From assembly GCA_025350445.1 (NCBI GenBank), contig JANXXV010000753.1, forward strand, positions 1-5,475: a stretch of DNA of 5,475 bases. The letters run 5' to 3'. Both the position numbers and the translations under genes were made by a program. Positions 5,410 through 5,475 of this stretch are shown here, in pieces. The first letter of the stretch is position 1, and each line of letters opens with the position of its first letter. The stretch comes from Bryobacteraceae bacterium. GTDB taxonomy: Bacteria; Acidobacteriota; Terriglobia; Bryobacterales; Bryobacteraceae. The notes under the pieces are model-generated. The model ran no database searches, was not told the DNA's origin, and was given only the letters and a program-made list of their open reading frames with translations.

Positions 5410-5475
5410 CTATGAGATCCTTCAAACCAGGCTAGGCAGGCAAGCTATGACCGACAAATGTTTGGTGCCGAGGTG

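Noticed and set aside
5412..5435. Short frame MRSFKPG after the sigma remnant
   Set aside because: It stops after seven codons. It might be a decayed anti-sigma start but nothing supports this.
5447..5475. Possible start of a next gene (MTDKCLVPR), perhaps an anti-sigma factor
   Set aside because: Only nine codons are visible, with a weak ribosome site and no diagnostic motif. The window ends too soon to judge.
1..5475. CRISPR arrays, tRNA or rRNA genes, HAIR operators
   Set aside because: No regularly spaced repeats, no tRNA-like cloverleaf or rRNA segment, and no CTTGAGT/ACTCAAG pair were seen by eye. The operon operator would lie upstream of the window.

Overview
The window looks like chromosomal DNA from a GC-rich acidobacterium, probably of the Solibacter/Bryobacter group. 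This rests on the gene order dnaK-dnaJ-hspR, a secreted Gly/Pro-rich TPR protein with a beta-sandwich front half, and an ECF sigma factor of a type I associate with those genomes. It is inferred from protein style, not from any search.

Region 1 (1-1826, + strand) is a heat-shock operon. It holds the last 55 codons of dnaK, a complete type I dnaJ, and a MerR-family hspR starting 2 nt after the dnaJ stop. DnaK and DnaJ would form the Hsp70 machine and HspR would be its repressor. No grpE lies between them. The dnaK-dnaJ gap carries a strong orphan Shine-Dalgarno sequence followed by two GC-rich hairpins, while dnaJ has no ordinary ribosome binding site.

Region 2 (1859-3861) is a divergent pair sharing a 74-bp promoter gap. 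A small lipoprotein with a PepSY-like C-terminus reads leftward and converges on hspR. A secreted 435-residue protein (signal peptide, Gly/Pro linker, beta-sandwich, about five TPRs) reads rightward.

Region 3 (3862-4762) has no convincing gene. It contains a weak, possibly decayed reading frame, one perfect DnaA-box 9-mer, a 222-bp MITE-like element with 10-bp perfect terminal inverted repeats and an internal 10-bp tandem repeat, and then three back-to-back hairpins, the last with 16-bp perfect arms followed by TTTT.

Region 4 (4763-5475) is an ECF-type sigma factor with intact region 2 and region 4.1. The region 4.2 helix-turn-helix appears to be lost by a net deletion and frameshift, since a recognisable sigma C-terminal tail continues in another frame. 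The best candidates for something unusual are this broken sigma gene, the hairpin array upstream of it, the MITE-like element, and the dnaK-dnaJ leader.
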